From: Deinococcus arcticus
GTDB taxonomy: Bacteria > Deinococcota > Deinococci > Deinococcales > Deinococcaceae
DNA: 64,000 bases
Reading direction: 5' to 3'
Assembly (NCBI RefSeq): GCF_003028415.1
Contig: NZ_PYSV01000002.1
Coordinates: 244,665-308,664 of the forward strand
The notes beneath the pieces were generated by a model, which had not been told where the DNA came from, ran no database searches, and saw only the letters and a program-made list of their open reading frames with translations. Below are positions 53,462 through 63,982 of this stretch, piece by piece. The translations under genes were made by a program, and so were the position numbers. Positions within the stretch are counted from its first letter, which is position 1. Each line of letters begins with the position of its first letter.

Positions 53462-54535
53462 ATGAACACCGTAGACGAACTGATGGCACTGGCCGGAGCG
53501 CAGGATTCGCAGGAAGGCGCGCTGGGCTTTCTGACGCAGGCCGCGCGGCTGGCCGACAGCCAGCGGGACCGCGAGGCGGGGTTTCGTGCCCGGACGGCGC
53601 TGGTGCGCGCCGCGACCTTCAGCGGCTTTCCCGACCGGGCCCTGATTCATTTCGCGTGGCTGCTGGGCACCTTTGATCGTCACCCCGCCGAATTCGGCCA
53701 CCACGGCTACCAGATGATGTGGATGTACAAGTGGATTCTGAACGGCAGCCTGGAGAACCCGGAGTTTGCGCTGTCGCGGCTGGCCAAGCTGCAGGCCGAC
53801 TTCGAGCGCCGCGCGCAGGCCTTCGGTTCGGGGGCGCACTACGCCGCCTATCACCGCCTGAACGTGGCAACCCATGTGGGCGACCGGGCAGGGGCGCAGC
53901 GGGCCTTTCTGGCGTGGCGGGCCCTGCCCCGCGACCCCCTGAGCGACTGCCCCGCCTGCGAGCAGAACAAGCTGATGGACTACTACACAGAGCGCGGCAA
54001 CCCCGCTGCCGCCGTGAAGCTGGGGCGCGAGATCACCGAGCAGGGTATGAGCTGCCACGACGTGCCCACCGTGACGCACGCCAACCTCCTGCGGCCCCTG
54101 CTGCAGCTTGGTCAGCAGGAGGACGCCCGGGCCGCCCATGAGGAGGGCCTGCGGCTGGCCCGCCTGGACCGCAACTTCATCCAGACCATTGCCAATCACA
54201 TCACCTACCTCGTCGCCGTGGGCGAACTGGACCGCGCCCTGACGGTCTGGGCCGAACACCTCGACCTGGCGCTGGGCATCCGCTCGCCGCTGGACCTCCT
54301 GGGCTTTCTGGGCGCAAGCGCGGCGCTGTGGCGGGCGCTGGAAGGCCACGGCCACCAGACCCTCCGGCTGCCGCGCACCTTCGCCCTCTTCCGCCAGGAT
54401 CAGACCTACGGCCCCGGGGTGCTGGCCAGCCACTTCACCCGCGAGGCCGGCGCGCTGGCGGCCCGTTTCGACACGAGAAACGGAACAGACCGCTTTGCGC
54501 GGCGGCTGGAGGAACAGATGCGGCTGGTGGGGTAA
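53462..54535 (+). CDS. Helical-repeat (TPR-like) partner of the Hsp90-like protein
   Basis: A 357-residue soluble, almost all-helical protein with repeated 34-40-residue helix pairs (for example LLRPLLQLGQQEDARAAHEEGLRLARLDRNF near 205 and FIQTIANHITYLVAVGELDRAL), suggesting a TPR-like solenoid. Two cysteines sit in SDCPACEQNK near 160. GGAGG lies about 6 nt before the ATG, 63 nt after the Hsp90-like gene. TPR proteins are classic Hsp90 co-chaperones in eukaryotes, so the pairing is suggestive; no bacterial precedent is claimed here. Confidence 0.75.
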   Translation: MNTVDELMALAGAQDSQEGALGFLTQAARLADSQRDREAGFRARTALVRAATFSGFPDRALIHFAWLLGTFDRHPAEFGHHGYQMMWMYKWILNGSLENPEFALSRLAKLQADFERRAQAFGSGAHYAAYHRLNVATHVGDRAGAQRAFLAWRALPRDPLSDCPACEQNKLMDYYTERGNPAAAVKLGREITEQGMSCHDVPTVTHANLLRPLLQLGQQEDARAAHEEGLRLARLDRNFIQTIANHITYLVAVGELDRALTVWAEHLDLALGIRSPLDLLGFLGASAALWRALEGHGHQTLRLPRTFALFRQDQTYGPGVLASHFTREAGALAARFDTRNGTDRFARRLEEQMRLVG

Positions 54536-54639
54536 GGAACAGGGAGGGGCCCCAGTGGCCCCCTTTCTGTCGGCGGCGCAAGCCCCTCTGGGCGCCGCCC
54601 CACGATGCCCGGCGCTCCAATCCTCCCCCGCCCAACCGC

Positions 54640-54645
54640 TACCCT
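54640..54645 (+). promoter_or_regulatory. Leaderless-type -10 box of rnhB
   Basis: TACCCT, 6 nt before the ATG at 54652. Confidence 0.5.
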
Positions 54646-54651
54646 ACGCCC

Positions 54652-55296
<645 letters not shown>

Positions 55297-55300
55297 ACCC

Positions 55301-55843
55301 ATGACAGGCTCAGTGGTCTGTGTGGCCCGGGACGACACGCACCGCTTCAGCAAGGTGCCCCAGGCAGCGGTGACCCTGCTGGCCGGGCTGGGGGTACAGG
55401 GCGACGCCCACGCCGGCAAAACGGTGCGGCACCGCTCGCGGGTGCGGGCCGACCCCACGCAGCCCAACCTGCGTCAGGTGCACCTCATTCACGCCGAACT
55501 GCTGGAGGACATAGCAGCGCGGGGCTTTGTGCTCCGGCCGGCCGAGCTGGGCGAGAACATCACCACGCGGGGGGTGGACCTGCTGGCGCTGCCGCGCGGC
55601 GCCCGGCTGAGCCTGGGGCCCCAGGCGGTGGTGCAGGTCACGGGGCTGCGCAACCCATGCGCGCAGATCGAAGCCTTTCAGTCCGGCCTGCTGAAGGAAC
55701 TGGTGGGCCAGGACGAGGCGGGGCACTCGGTGTTCCGTGCAGGCATCATGGCCGTGGTCCTGCAGAGCGGTGAGGTGCGCCCCGGCGACAGGGTGGTGGT
55801 GACCCTGCCCCCGGAACCGCATGAACGGCTGGTGCGGGTGTAG
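55301..55843 (+). CDS. MOSC domain protein
   Basis: A 180-residue stand-alone MOSC domain, the sulfur-carrier fold of molybdenum-cofactor sulfurases and mARC proteins. Visible are LAGLGVQGDAHAG near residue 27, the ELGENITTRGVDL segment near 86, and the conserved cysteine in RNPCAQIEAF near 123. Its acceptor or substrate is unknown. ATG at 55301 is 4 nt after rnhB. Confidence 0.9.
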   Translation: MTGSVVCVARDDTHRFSKVPQAAVTLLAGLGVQGDAHAGKTVRHRSRVRADPTQPNLRQVHLIHAELLEDIAARGFVLRPAELGENITTRGVDLLALPRGARLSLGPQAVVQVTGLRNPCAQIEAFQSGLLKELVGQDEAGHSVFRAGIMAVVLQSGEVRPGDRVVVTLPPEPHERLVRV

Positions 55844-55985
55844 GGGGCATTCCCGGCGCAGCGTCCGGCACCAGGGGTGGCCCCAGGGCGAACCAGAGCC
55901 CCGGCGCAAAGCACGGCCCCCGCTCCCCCACCCCACCTTCTCCTCATGGTCCATGGCTCAGAGCCCATAGCTTATGGCCCAGTCC

Positions 55986-56792
55986 CTATGCCCCCGGCGA
56001 CCGCTGAATCGCCAGCTGCCGTTCGGTGGCCCGGAACCCCACGCGCTCGTACAGGGCCTGGGCGTGATAGCCGGGGTCGGCCACAATCACCAGGGTGCGG
56101 GTGCCCAGCGTCTGGCGGGCCCACGCGCCGGCGGTATGGACCAGGGTGCCGGCCAGCCCGCGCGACCGGGCCTGCGGGTGCGTTTCGACTGTCTGGTAGC
56201 GGGCCACACCCTCGCCAGCATCGAAAAGACCCAGGCCGCTCAGCATCTGCCCCTGGTCATCAAAGGCCCCGAACACGGCGCCCTGCCCGGCCGCCTGCAT
56301 GGCCCGCGCCGAGGCCAGCTTGCGCGCCGCGAAGGTGCGGTAGCCCCCAGGCTCATGGGGGTGCGGCTCGGCGGCATTCACCGCCAGGCGCAGGGCCAGG
56401 GCCGCGGCCCAGTCGGCCTCGTCCCGTAGGGGGCGCACCTGCGTGTCGCGGTTCAGGCGCGCCGGGGCTACGGTGTGGCTGGTGGTCAGCACGGTGTCCA
56501 GCAGCACCTCGTACCCGGCCGCGCGGAATTCGTCCGCAGCGCCCTCATCGTCACCGGGGCTGTCCACGCCAAAGGTGCGGTGCGCGGCCTGCGGGTGAGC
56601 CGCGCCAAATGCCGCCTCCCAGCGCACGCGGTCACCCGGGCGCGGCGGGGCCGCCATCAGCAGAAAATTGCCCCACCAGAAGGTGGGATTGTGCGGCGAG
56701 CGCACCACCACGGCCTCGGGACCGCGGTCAATTCGGCTGCCTTCCTGGCGGCGCAGGGCCAGATCGGTGAAATACGCCAGTGAACGGGACAT
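55986..56792 (-). CDS. GNAT family N-acetyltransferase (two-half form)
   Basis: A 268-residue acetyltransferase with unknown acceptor. The C-terminal half has the acetyl-CoA motif THPQARSRGLAGTLVHTAG near residue 200 and YHAQALYERVGFRATERQ near the end. The N-terminal half (about 1-120) resembles a degenerate second GNAT-like unit. The ATG at 56792 has TACTCT 6 nt upstream. The gene is convergent with the MOSC gene. Confidence 0.85.
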   Translation of the reverse strand: MSRSLAYFTDLALRRQEGSRIDRGPEAVVVRSPHNPTFWWGNFLLMAAPPRPGDRVRWEAAFGAAHPQAAHRTFGVDSPGDDEGAADEFRAAGYEVLLDTVLTTSHTVAPARLNRDTQVRPLRDEADWAAALALRLAVNAAEPHPHEPGGYRTFAARKLASARAMQAAGQGAVFGAFDDQGQMLSGLGLFDAGEGVARYQTVETHPQARSRGLAGTLVHTAGAWARQTLGTRTLVIVADPGYHAQALYERVGFRATERQLAIQRSPGA

Positions 56793-56798
56793 GGAAGC

Positions 56799-56804
56799 AG
56801 AGTA
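56799..56804 (-). promoter_or_regulatory. Leaderless-type -10 box
   Basis: TACTCT on the minus strand, 6 nt before the ATG at 56792. Confidence 0.45.
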
Positions 56805-56848
56805 TGGGCCGCCCAAGCCCGCCCACATCCGCCGCATGGCCTGGGGCC

Positions 56849-57541
56849 TTACCGGGGCAGCGGCAGGTACTGCCAGTCCACGCCGCGCAGGGCCGCGCTG
56901 GCGCTGAGGGTCACAGCGGTGCCCGCGTCGGTCTGTTCGGTGCGGGTCACCAGGGTGTTCCAGCCGCGCGCCAGGGTCAGGGTGCCGCGCACGGTGCCCG
57001 GCTGCACCTGCCCGCCTGCCAGTGTGAAGGTGCAGCCCTGCGCCGCACTGAAGCTGGCTGCCCGGTCGGCATACACGAACAGGCGCACGGTCAGCACCAC
57101 GTTCAGCGGCCGGGCCTGCAGGGTCACGGCGGACGTGGCCGGGCTCAGGCGGCCCGTGACCTGCTGGCCCAGCAGAAACCGGCCGCTGCGCACCAGCAGC
57201 AGCCGCGTCCCTGCGGGACTCAGGGTCAGGGGCCCCTCGCACTGCACGCCCCCCACGCTGGCCGGGTACTGCTGGGCCAGCCGCGCGGCCGGCGTGCCCA
57301 GGTGCGGCGGTGGGCTGGGCAGCGTCAGGCGGTAGAGGCCGCTGTCGGCCACGGTGGCGCGCGCAATCTCCTGGTCGGTGCTGCCCACTTCGGCTGTCAG
57401 GACGGCCACACCCGCCGCTGGGGGGTAAATCACGGTGCCGTCGGCCTCGGCCGGGGGAAGCGGTGGGGGCGCCGCGCAGCCCACCAGCCCCACCAGCAGG
57501 GCCGCCCGCAGGCCCCAGAGCAGCGACACGGCACATGGCAT
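56849..57541 (-). CDS. Putative lipoprotein of unknown function
   Basis: A 230-residue protein with a lipoprotein signal (lipobox LVGC, Cys22), then a Pro-rich spacer and a beta-rich body (VTLSASAALRGVDWQYLPLPR at the end). A Cys pair (GVQCEGP and QGCTFTL) may form a disulfide. No family recognised. The ATG at 57541 is chosen for the lipoprotein signal; TAACTT lies 8 nt upstream. The gene precedes the tandem B repeats. Confidence 0.7.
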   Translation of the reverse strand: MPCAVSLLWGLRAALLVGLVGCAAPPPLPPAEADGTVIYPPAAGVAVLTAEVGSTDQEIARATVADSGLYRLTLPSPPPHLGTPAARLAQQYPASVGGVQCEGPLTLSPAGTRLLLVRSGRFLLGQQVTGRLSPATSAVTLQARPLNVVLTVRLFVYADRAASFSAAQGCTFTLAGGQVQPGTVRGTLTLARGWNTLVTRTEQTDAGTAVTLSASAALRGVDWQYLPLPR

Positions 57542-57549
57542 ATGCCAGA

Positions 57550-57555
57550 AAGTTA
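57550..57555 (-). promoter_or_regulatory. Leaderless-type -10 box
   Basis: TAACTT on the minus strand, 8 nt before the ATG at 57541; a weaker candidate than most in this window. Confidence 0.3.
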
Positions 57556-57625
57556 ACACTTCCAGCCCGGCCCTGGGCGCCCAGGGGCCGTGACCCATGC
57601 AGACTGGCGCCAGCACTGAGGTTGA

Positions 57626-57774
57626 TTAAGTCCCTCGCCCCTCCCCCAGGCCAACGGTTCAGAAGGGCGCAGCAACGTGTCCATTCCCGGTGCGAGGCAC
57701 TTTGCTTCGCTACTCGCGCTGCGGCGCCGCTGTCCCCGCCCGCTCGGTTGATCTAAAGATCAACAGCGAACGAC
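57626..57774 (+). repeat. Family B interspersed repeat, copy B2a
   Basis: Begins TTAAGTCCCTCGCCCC; the opposing arm GGTGCGAGGCACTT pairs at 12 of 14 positions. The second half ends in a distinct apical hairpin, GTTGATC TAAA GATCAAC, in place of the GATCGGGGGC loop of B1 and B3. Confidence 0.8.
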
Positions 57775-57922
57775 TTAAGTACGTTGCACCTCACGTTACG
57801 ACTTTGCAGGAGAGCACCGCAAAGTCTCCACTCCCGGTGCAACGTACTTTTTTCGATACTCGCTCTGCGGCGCAGCTGTTCCAGCCCGCTCGGTTGATCT
57901 AAAGATCAACAGCGAGCTACTT
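57775..57922 (+). repeat. Family B interspersed repeat, copy B2b
   Basis: In tandem with B2a (junction CTTAAG). The main stem AAGTACGTTGCACC (57777-57790) pairs perfectly with GGTGCAACGTACTT (57836-57849), followed by TTTT. Compared with B3 a G-C pair is replaced by T-A, keeping the stem. It also has the GATCTAAAGATC apical hairpin. Confidence 0.85.
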
Positions 57923-58138
57923 AACAGTGCAGACCGTTTCAGAGTCCGGAATGACAAGGGGCGATGGGCACGGCATTTCTGCGCCTTCATCTCGCAGGGA
58001 CTCGCAGAGCGGCGCCGAGGGGGTGGGCGGGGCCGGCACCCCAGGCGACGTTGCGGTCATCGCCTGCTCTACAAACCTGAAAACTGTCCACACTCTTGAT
58101 GAGGGGCGCCCTCCTCTCTCAGAAACACCTGCTCGCCC
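57923..58138. other. Stretch beyond the B2 repeats
   Basis: About 215 bp up to the stop of the M28 gene; no gene, hairpin or promoter is convincing here. Confidence 0.45.
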
Positions 58139-59473
58139 TCAGCGGCAGTCGCGCCCGGTGATACCGCAGGGTTCACGGGGGGTCCAGGGGGCGGCCAGCA
58201 CTGCCCGCGCCAGTCCCTCGGCCAGGTCGGCGGCGCCACTCACCAGCCGGGGGTCCAGCACCGTATCGCCGGCGCGGTGATAGTTCGGGTCCAGGCCCCG
58301 GTGCAGAAACAGGGTGCGCACCCCCAGCGGCTTGAAGGCGGCGTGGTCACTGCGGCCCGTCACGTTCAGGGTGCGGCCAAACGTTTCCCGGGTGCTCGGC
58401 GCCTCTTCAAACAGGCGCGTGGCCGGGCTCACGCGGCGCACCAGGGCGCGCAGTTCCTCGTGGGCTGCCACCCCCAGGGGCTCGGCGGCCACCCCCACCA
58501 TGTCTAGGTTGAGCATGGCGCGGGTGTGGCGCAGCGGATAGCTGTACGCACGCACAAACAGGCGGCTGCCGTTTAAGCCCGCTTCCTCGTCGTCGAACAG
58601 CACGAACCACGCGCGCTCGGCCAGTGGGGTGCCGGCGGCGCGCCGGGCCAGTTCCAGCACCGCTAGCACGCCACTGGCGTTGTCGTTGGCCCCGGGGCTG
58701 AGCGGCACGCTGTCCAGGTGAGCCCCGAACAGTACGTCGGGGGTGCTGCCGACCCGCGCGGCAATCAGGTTGGCGGCGGTGGCCGGGCGCTCCCGGGTGG
58801 TGGCCCGGAAGGTCACGCGCTGCCCTGCGCGGGCCAGCAGCGCTGCGCCGTCCCGGGCGGGCACCGTCAGCAGTGGCAGGGCCGTGCCGTCTATGCGGCT
58901 CAGGGGAGGCGGGCGCGCGCAGTCGTTCACGATGGCCAGCCCCAGGCCTCCGGCCTCCACCACCGCGTCGGCCAGCCGGGCCCAGGGGCCGGGAGGACAG
59001 GTGGTCACCGCCAGCCGGCCCAGCAGGTTCTGGGCTTGCAGTTGCTCGGCGCCAGCGCCGGGTGCAATGCGCACCAGTTCGCCCTCCTGCTCGCCGCCCT
59101 GGGCCCCGTCGAGGGTCTGGCCCCGCAGGGTCAGGCCCGGGGCGCGCACCTCGGCACCCAGGTCCTCGCGCACGGTGGCCGCAAAGGACTGGCGGGTCAC
59201 GCGGTAGCCCAGGGCGGTCAGGTGCGCCTGGGCCCAGTCCAGGGTGCGCCTGTGGCCGCTCTGGCCGGGGGCGCGGGGGCCGAACACCTGCAGCGTCGTC
59301 CAGTCCCCGGCCACCGTGCCCTGCCGGGCGGCCGGCTGCAGCGGCGGATTGACCGGCCGGGTCACCCAGCGGTAGGCCCACCCGCCCAGGCCCAGCACCA
59401 GCAGCGCGGGCAGCAGGAGTTTCCAGAGCGCAATGGCCGGGCGGGTGGGCAGCGCGCGGGTGCGGGGGTACAT
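58139..59473 (-). CDS. M28 family metallopeptidase
   Basis: Zinc aminopeptidase of the M28 family, 444 residues, held to the membrane by an N-terminal helix ([21 protein letters not shown], about 17-37). A protease-associated insertion is likely between about 110 and 225. The two-zinc centre is visible in FGAHLDSVP (His), [11 protein letters not shown] (Asp), FDDEEAGL (Glu-Glu), LNLDMVG (Asp) and PNYHRAGDT (His). The active site should face the periplasm. The ATG at 59473 has TATGCT 6 nt upstream. Confidence 0.9.
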   Translation of the reverse strand: MYPRTRALPTRPAIALWKLLLPALLVLGLGGWAYRWVTRPVNPPLQPAARQGTVAGDWTTLQVFGPRAPGQSGHRRTLDWAQAHLTALGYRVTRQSFAATVREDLGAEVRAPGLTLRGQTLDGAQGGEQEGELVRIAPGAGAEQLQAQNLLGRLAVTTCPPGPWARLADAVVEAGGLGLAIVNDCARPPPLSRIDGTALPLLTVPARDGAALLARAGQRVTFRATTRERPATAANLIAARVGSTPDVLFGAHLDSVPLSPGANDNASGVLAVLELARRAAGTPLAERAWFVLFDDEEAGLNGSRLFVRAYSYPLRHTRAMLNLDMVGVAAEPLGVAAHEELRALVRRVSPATRLFEEAPSTRETFGRTLNVTGRSDHAAFKPLGVRTLFLHRGLDPNYHRAGDTVLDPRLVSGAADLAEGLARAVLAAPWTPREPCGITGRDCR

Positions 59474-59479
59474 GCGGGC

Positions 59480-59485
59480 AGCATA
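59480..59485 (-). promoter_or_regulatory. Leaderless-type -10 box of the M28 gene
   Basis: TATGCT on the minus strand, 6 nt before the ATG at 59473. Confidence 0.45.
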
Positions 59486-59583
59486 GGCGTGCGCCTGGGC
59501 CTGCGGCGAGCGAAGATGCGGCTGTCGCGGCCCGGGTACACCGCCCCGCGACCCCGCACACTGCGCCCTGGCCCGGCGCCCGC

Positions 59584-59589
59584 TAGACT
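59584..59589 (+). promoter_or_regulatory. Leaderless-type -10 box of lepA
   Basis: TAGACT, 7 nt before the GTG at 59597; it selects this start. Confidence 0.5.
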
Positions 59590-59596
59590 GGCCTGT

Positions 59597-61402
<1,806 letters not shown>

Positions 61403-61469
61403 GACGAACGCCGATTGAAGCGCCTCCAACAGCGATGCAATCCGAGCGAACGGGCAAAGCGGGGGGGCC

Positions 61470-61505
61470 AGCGGCCAGGGACGATGCACCCTGGCCGCTT
61501 CTGTT
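61470..61505 (+). terminator. Intrinsic terminator of lepA
   Basis: AGCGGCCAGGG pairs perfectly with CCCTGGCCGCT (8-nt loop), followed by TTCTGTT. It lies about 70 nt after the stop. Confidence 0.75.
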
Positions 61506-61606
61506 CAGCCGGGTGTGGCCTGGGCACGCGGCCCTGTCCAGCTCTGGCTGGTCAATCTGGGCAGCGCAGGGCGCCGCCGCCCTCTACCCTCTTCCAGTGT
61601 GATCTC

Positions 61607-61636
61607 TTGCACAAAACGGGCAGGGCATGTTACGCT
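61607..61636 (+). promoter_or_regulatory. Promoter of the coiled-coil operon
   Basis: TTGCAC and TACGCT separated by 18 nt. The -10 lies inside the RDRM-like palindrome. The leader is about 30 nt and contains GAGGAGGAAAG before the ATG at 61674, so unlike most genes here this one is leadered with a strong ribosome binding site. Confidence 0.6.
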
Positions 61637-61646
61637 CTAAACGTAA
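61630..61646. promoter_or_regulatory. RDRM-like 17-bp palindrome
   Basis: TTACGCTCTAAACGTAA. It has the length and outer bases of the Deinococcus radiation/desiccation response motif (consensus TTATGTCATTGACATAA), matching 11 of 17 positions, with inverted arms TTACG/CGTAA. The DdrO repressor binds such sites and IrrE cleaves DdrO after DNA damage. Overlap with the -10 is the expected place for repression. Confidence 0.5.
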
Positions 61647-61673
61647 AACAAGATCATTTTCTGAGGAGGAAAG

Positions 61674-62639
61674 ATGACGGAACACGACTCACAGGGCCTT
61701 CAACGGGCCTTCAGACAGCTTCGCCAGGAACAGACCGCCGCGCAGGGCCGGTTTCAGAGCCGGGCCGAGGTGCAGCAGCAGCGCCGCAACCGCGAGATCC
61801 TGACCCAGGCGGCCGACTACACCGTGGACCGGATCGTGCGCGAGTCGGCGGATGTGCAGCTGGCGGTAGGCGCACTGATGGCGCAGCTGGAAGAGCGGCT
61901 GTCGGGCGAGGCGACCAAGCTGAGTGAACTGGTGACCGCCACGGAGGTCGCCCAGAAGGAACTGGCCGAACTGCGCCGCGTGCGCATTGCAGCCGACGCG
62001 CTGGCCGCCCTGCAGCAGGAGAGCCGCGACCGGCTGGCCGCCCTGCAGGGCGAGCACCAGGCGCGGCTGGACACCCTGGCCCGCGAGCAGGCCGCTGCCC
62101 GCCGCGCCTGGGACCGCGAGGACGCCGGATTTGCCGCCGAGGAGCGCCGCGAGCGCGAGGACACCGCCCGCGAGCGCCAGCAGGAAGAAGCCGACCATGC
62201 CTACGCCCGCCAGCGCGAGCGCCAGCACGACGCCGACGCCCAGCACGCCGCTGACCGCGCCCAGGAGCGCGAGCTGGCCGAGCGCCGCCTGACCCTGGAA
62301 CGCGACTGGCGCGAGCGTGAGGCTGCCCTGGAGAAAGGCGCCGAGCAGTTTGCGACAGACCTTGCCCGGGTTGACGCCTTTCCGAAGGAGCTGGAAGAGG
62401 ACGTCCGCAAGGCCCGCGAAGACGGCATCCGGCAGGCCACCGCCGACGCCAAGGTGCGCTCGGACCTGCTGGAGCGAGAGTGGGAGGCCAGCAAACAGAG
62501 CTACGAACTGCATCTGGAAGCCCTGCAGGCCTCCGTCATGGCGGCCGAAGCCCAGGTGGCCGAGTTGCAGGCCCAGCAGCAGCGCGTGAGCGAGCAGACC
62601 CAGGGCCTCGCCGCCCGCGCCTTCCGAGGTGAAGCATGA
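61674..62639 (+). CDS. Charged coiled-coil protein, first of a paralogous pair
   Basis: A 321-residue soluble protein of unknown function, nearly all Ala, Glu, Arg, Gln, Leu and Asp. It has a coiled-coil N-terminal half (about 15-130). A long alternating Arg/Glu helix follows (about 135-235, for example RREREDTARERQQEEADHAY), then a further coiled coil to the end. No signal peptide, membrane helix, Walker motif or cysteine was seen. It resembles the product of the next gene in layout and in an (E)EAD-x-x-Y segment. Regulation by a damage-responsive operator is inferred from the palindrome upstream. Confidence 0.8.
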   Translation: MTEHDSQGLQRAFRQLRQEQTAAQGRFQSRAEVQQQRRNREILTQAADYTVDRIVRESADVQLAVGALMAQLEERLSGEATKLSELVTATEVAQKELAELRRVRIAADALAALQQESRDRLAALQGEHQARLDTLAREQAAARRAWDREDAGFAAEERREREDTARERQQEEADHAYARQRERQHDADAQHAADRAQERELAERRLTLERDWREREAALEKGAEQFATDLARVDAFPKELEEDVRKAREDGIRQATADAKVRSDLLEREWEASKQSYELHLEALQASVMAAEAQVAELQAQQQRVSEQTQGLAARAFRGEA

Positions 62640-63772
62640 CCCCCAAACGGCCCGCCGAAACCGCCACCAAGGCCAAGATTCTCGAAGCCTTCGATGACCT
62701 GAGCACCGAGTACGGCCAGCTTGAAGGCCAGCTGAGCGCCCTGAGGGCCCAGCTGAACCAGAAGGACAAAGAGGTCCGCGAGGCTCAGAAGGAAGCCCAG
62801 AAAGAAGCGCAGCCGGCCGCCCAGGGGCCTATGGCCGCGGCCAGCCGCGAACTGCCCACCACGCCCGGGGACAGGCCGGGGCGGATGGAAGTGGCGCTGG
62901 GCCTGCTGGCCCAGTTGCAGGCCGGGGCCTCGGGCACGCTGGCGGAACTGTCTGAACAGCTCAGTGCCCAGGCGGCCGGGCTGCAGGGCGTGCTGAAGCT
63001 GGCCCAGACCGAGCGTGAAGCCCTGAAAGACCTTTATGGCCTGGAGGTGACCGAGGACTCGCTGCGCGAGCTGCTGGCGCAGTACGACGCAGCGGCCGAG
63101 GGGGCCCGCACCGAGTACGAAACCCGTCAGGCCGAGACGGCCGAGGACTGGGACGCCCGGCAGCGCGAGTGGCTGGCGGAACAGGACGCCCGCGAACGCG
63201 CCGTGCAGGAGCGCGACCTGACGGCCGCAACCACCCGCGAGCGCGAAGAGGCCGACTACCGCTATGGCCGCGACCTTGCCCGCCGCCTGGACGATGAAAC
63301 CTACCGCGCCGAGCAGGCCGAACTGACCCGTGCGCGCGCCGAGCGTCTGGATACCCAGGAGCGCGAGTGGAACACCCACGAGGCCGAACTGGCCCAGCGC
63401 GAGCAGCGTGCCCGCGAGATCACCGCCCGCGCCGCCGCCCTGGGTGCCGAGCGCGAGGCTGCCCTGAAGCGCGCCGAGGCCGAGGGCACCGGCATTGGCA
63501 GCCGACAGGCGCGCGTGCGCACTGACCTGCAGGAGAAGGAAATCGAGGGCCAGCGCCGCATCTACGAGCAGCGCCTCCAGAACCTGCAGACCCGGCTGGA
63601 CCTGCTGGACACCCGCGCGGCGGGGCTGGCTGAGCAACTGGGCGTCGCCAGCCGTCAGATGCAGGACCTCGCGGTCAAGGCCATTGAGGGGCAGGCCAAT
63701 GCCAGCAGCCTGAGTGCCTTCAAGGAGCTGGCGATGGAACAGGCCAAGGCCCAGGGCAAGGGCAAGAACTAA
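62636..63772 (+). CDS. Charged coiled-coil protein, second of the pair
   Basis: A 378-residue soluble protein (MTPKRPAETATKAKILEAFDD...). A coiled coil (about 15-60) leads to a Pro/Gly-rich break (about 65-85), then helical segments with LYGLEVTEDSLRELLAQYD near 124, a long Arg/Glu-rich helix (about 150-300, TTREREEADYRYGRDLARRL) and a final coiled coil. The middle aligns by eye with its neighbour (EEADHAYARQRE against EEADYRYGRDLA). ATGA overlap with the first gene points to coupled translation and perhaps a hetero-oligomer. Its stop lies at the left end of repeat B3. Confidence 0.8.
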   Translation: MTPKRPAETATKAKILEAFDDLSTEYGQLEGQLSALRAQLNQKDKEVREAQKEAQKEAQPAAQGPMAAASRELPTTPGDRPGRMEVALGLLAQLQAGASGTLAELSEQLSAQAAGLQGVLKLAQTEREALKDLYGLEVTEDSLRELLAQYDAAAEGARTEYETRQAETAEDWDARQREWLAEQDARERAVQERDLTAATTREREEADYRYGRDLARRLDDETYRAEQAELTRARAERLDTQEREWNTHEAELAQREQRAREITARAAALGAEREAALKRAEAEGTGIGSRQARVRTDLQEKEIEGQRRIYEQRLQNLQTRLDLLDTRAAGLAEQLGVASRQMQDLAVKAIEGQANASSLSAFKELAMEQAKAQGKGKN

Positions 63773-63892
63773 GGACGTTGCACCTCACGTTGCGACTGTT
63801 CAGAAGAGCACCGCAAAGTCTCTACGCCCGGTGCAACGTCCTTTTTTCGAGACTCGCTTCGCTCGGTTGATCGGGGGCTCGGCAGCGAGTGA
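63770..63892 (+). repeat. Family B interspersed repeat, copy B3 (short form)
   Basis: Begins with the TAA stop of the coiled-coil gene. A perfect 14-bp stem (AAGGACGTTGCACC, 63771-63784, with GGTGCAACGTCCTT, 63830-63843) is followed by TTTT, so it can act as the operon terminator. The GC-rich middle of the second half seen in other copies is missing. Confidence 0.85.
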
Positions 63893-63937
63893 CCGAACAC
63901 GAGCAGCGCGAGTAGGAAAAACACGGGTCCCGGGCGT

Positions 63938-63982
63938 GGGGGGGGGGGGGGGGGGGGGGGGCGGGTGGGGGGGGGGGGGGGG
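63938..63982 (+). other. Double poly-G tract
   Basis: Twenty-four consecutive G, then CGGGT, then sixteen G. This could be a G-quadruplex-forming sequence, but such runs are also a typical sequencing or assembly fault, so base counts should not be trusted. Confidence 0.5.

Noticed and set aside
57626..57922. Possible CRISPR array from tandem repeats
   Set aside because: Only two units of about 148 bp joined directly, no spacers and no cas genes.
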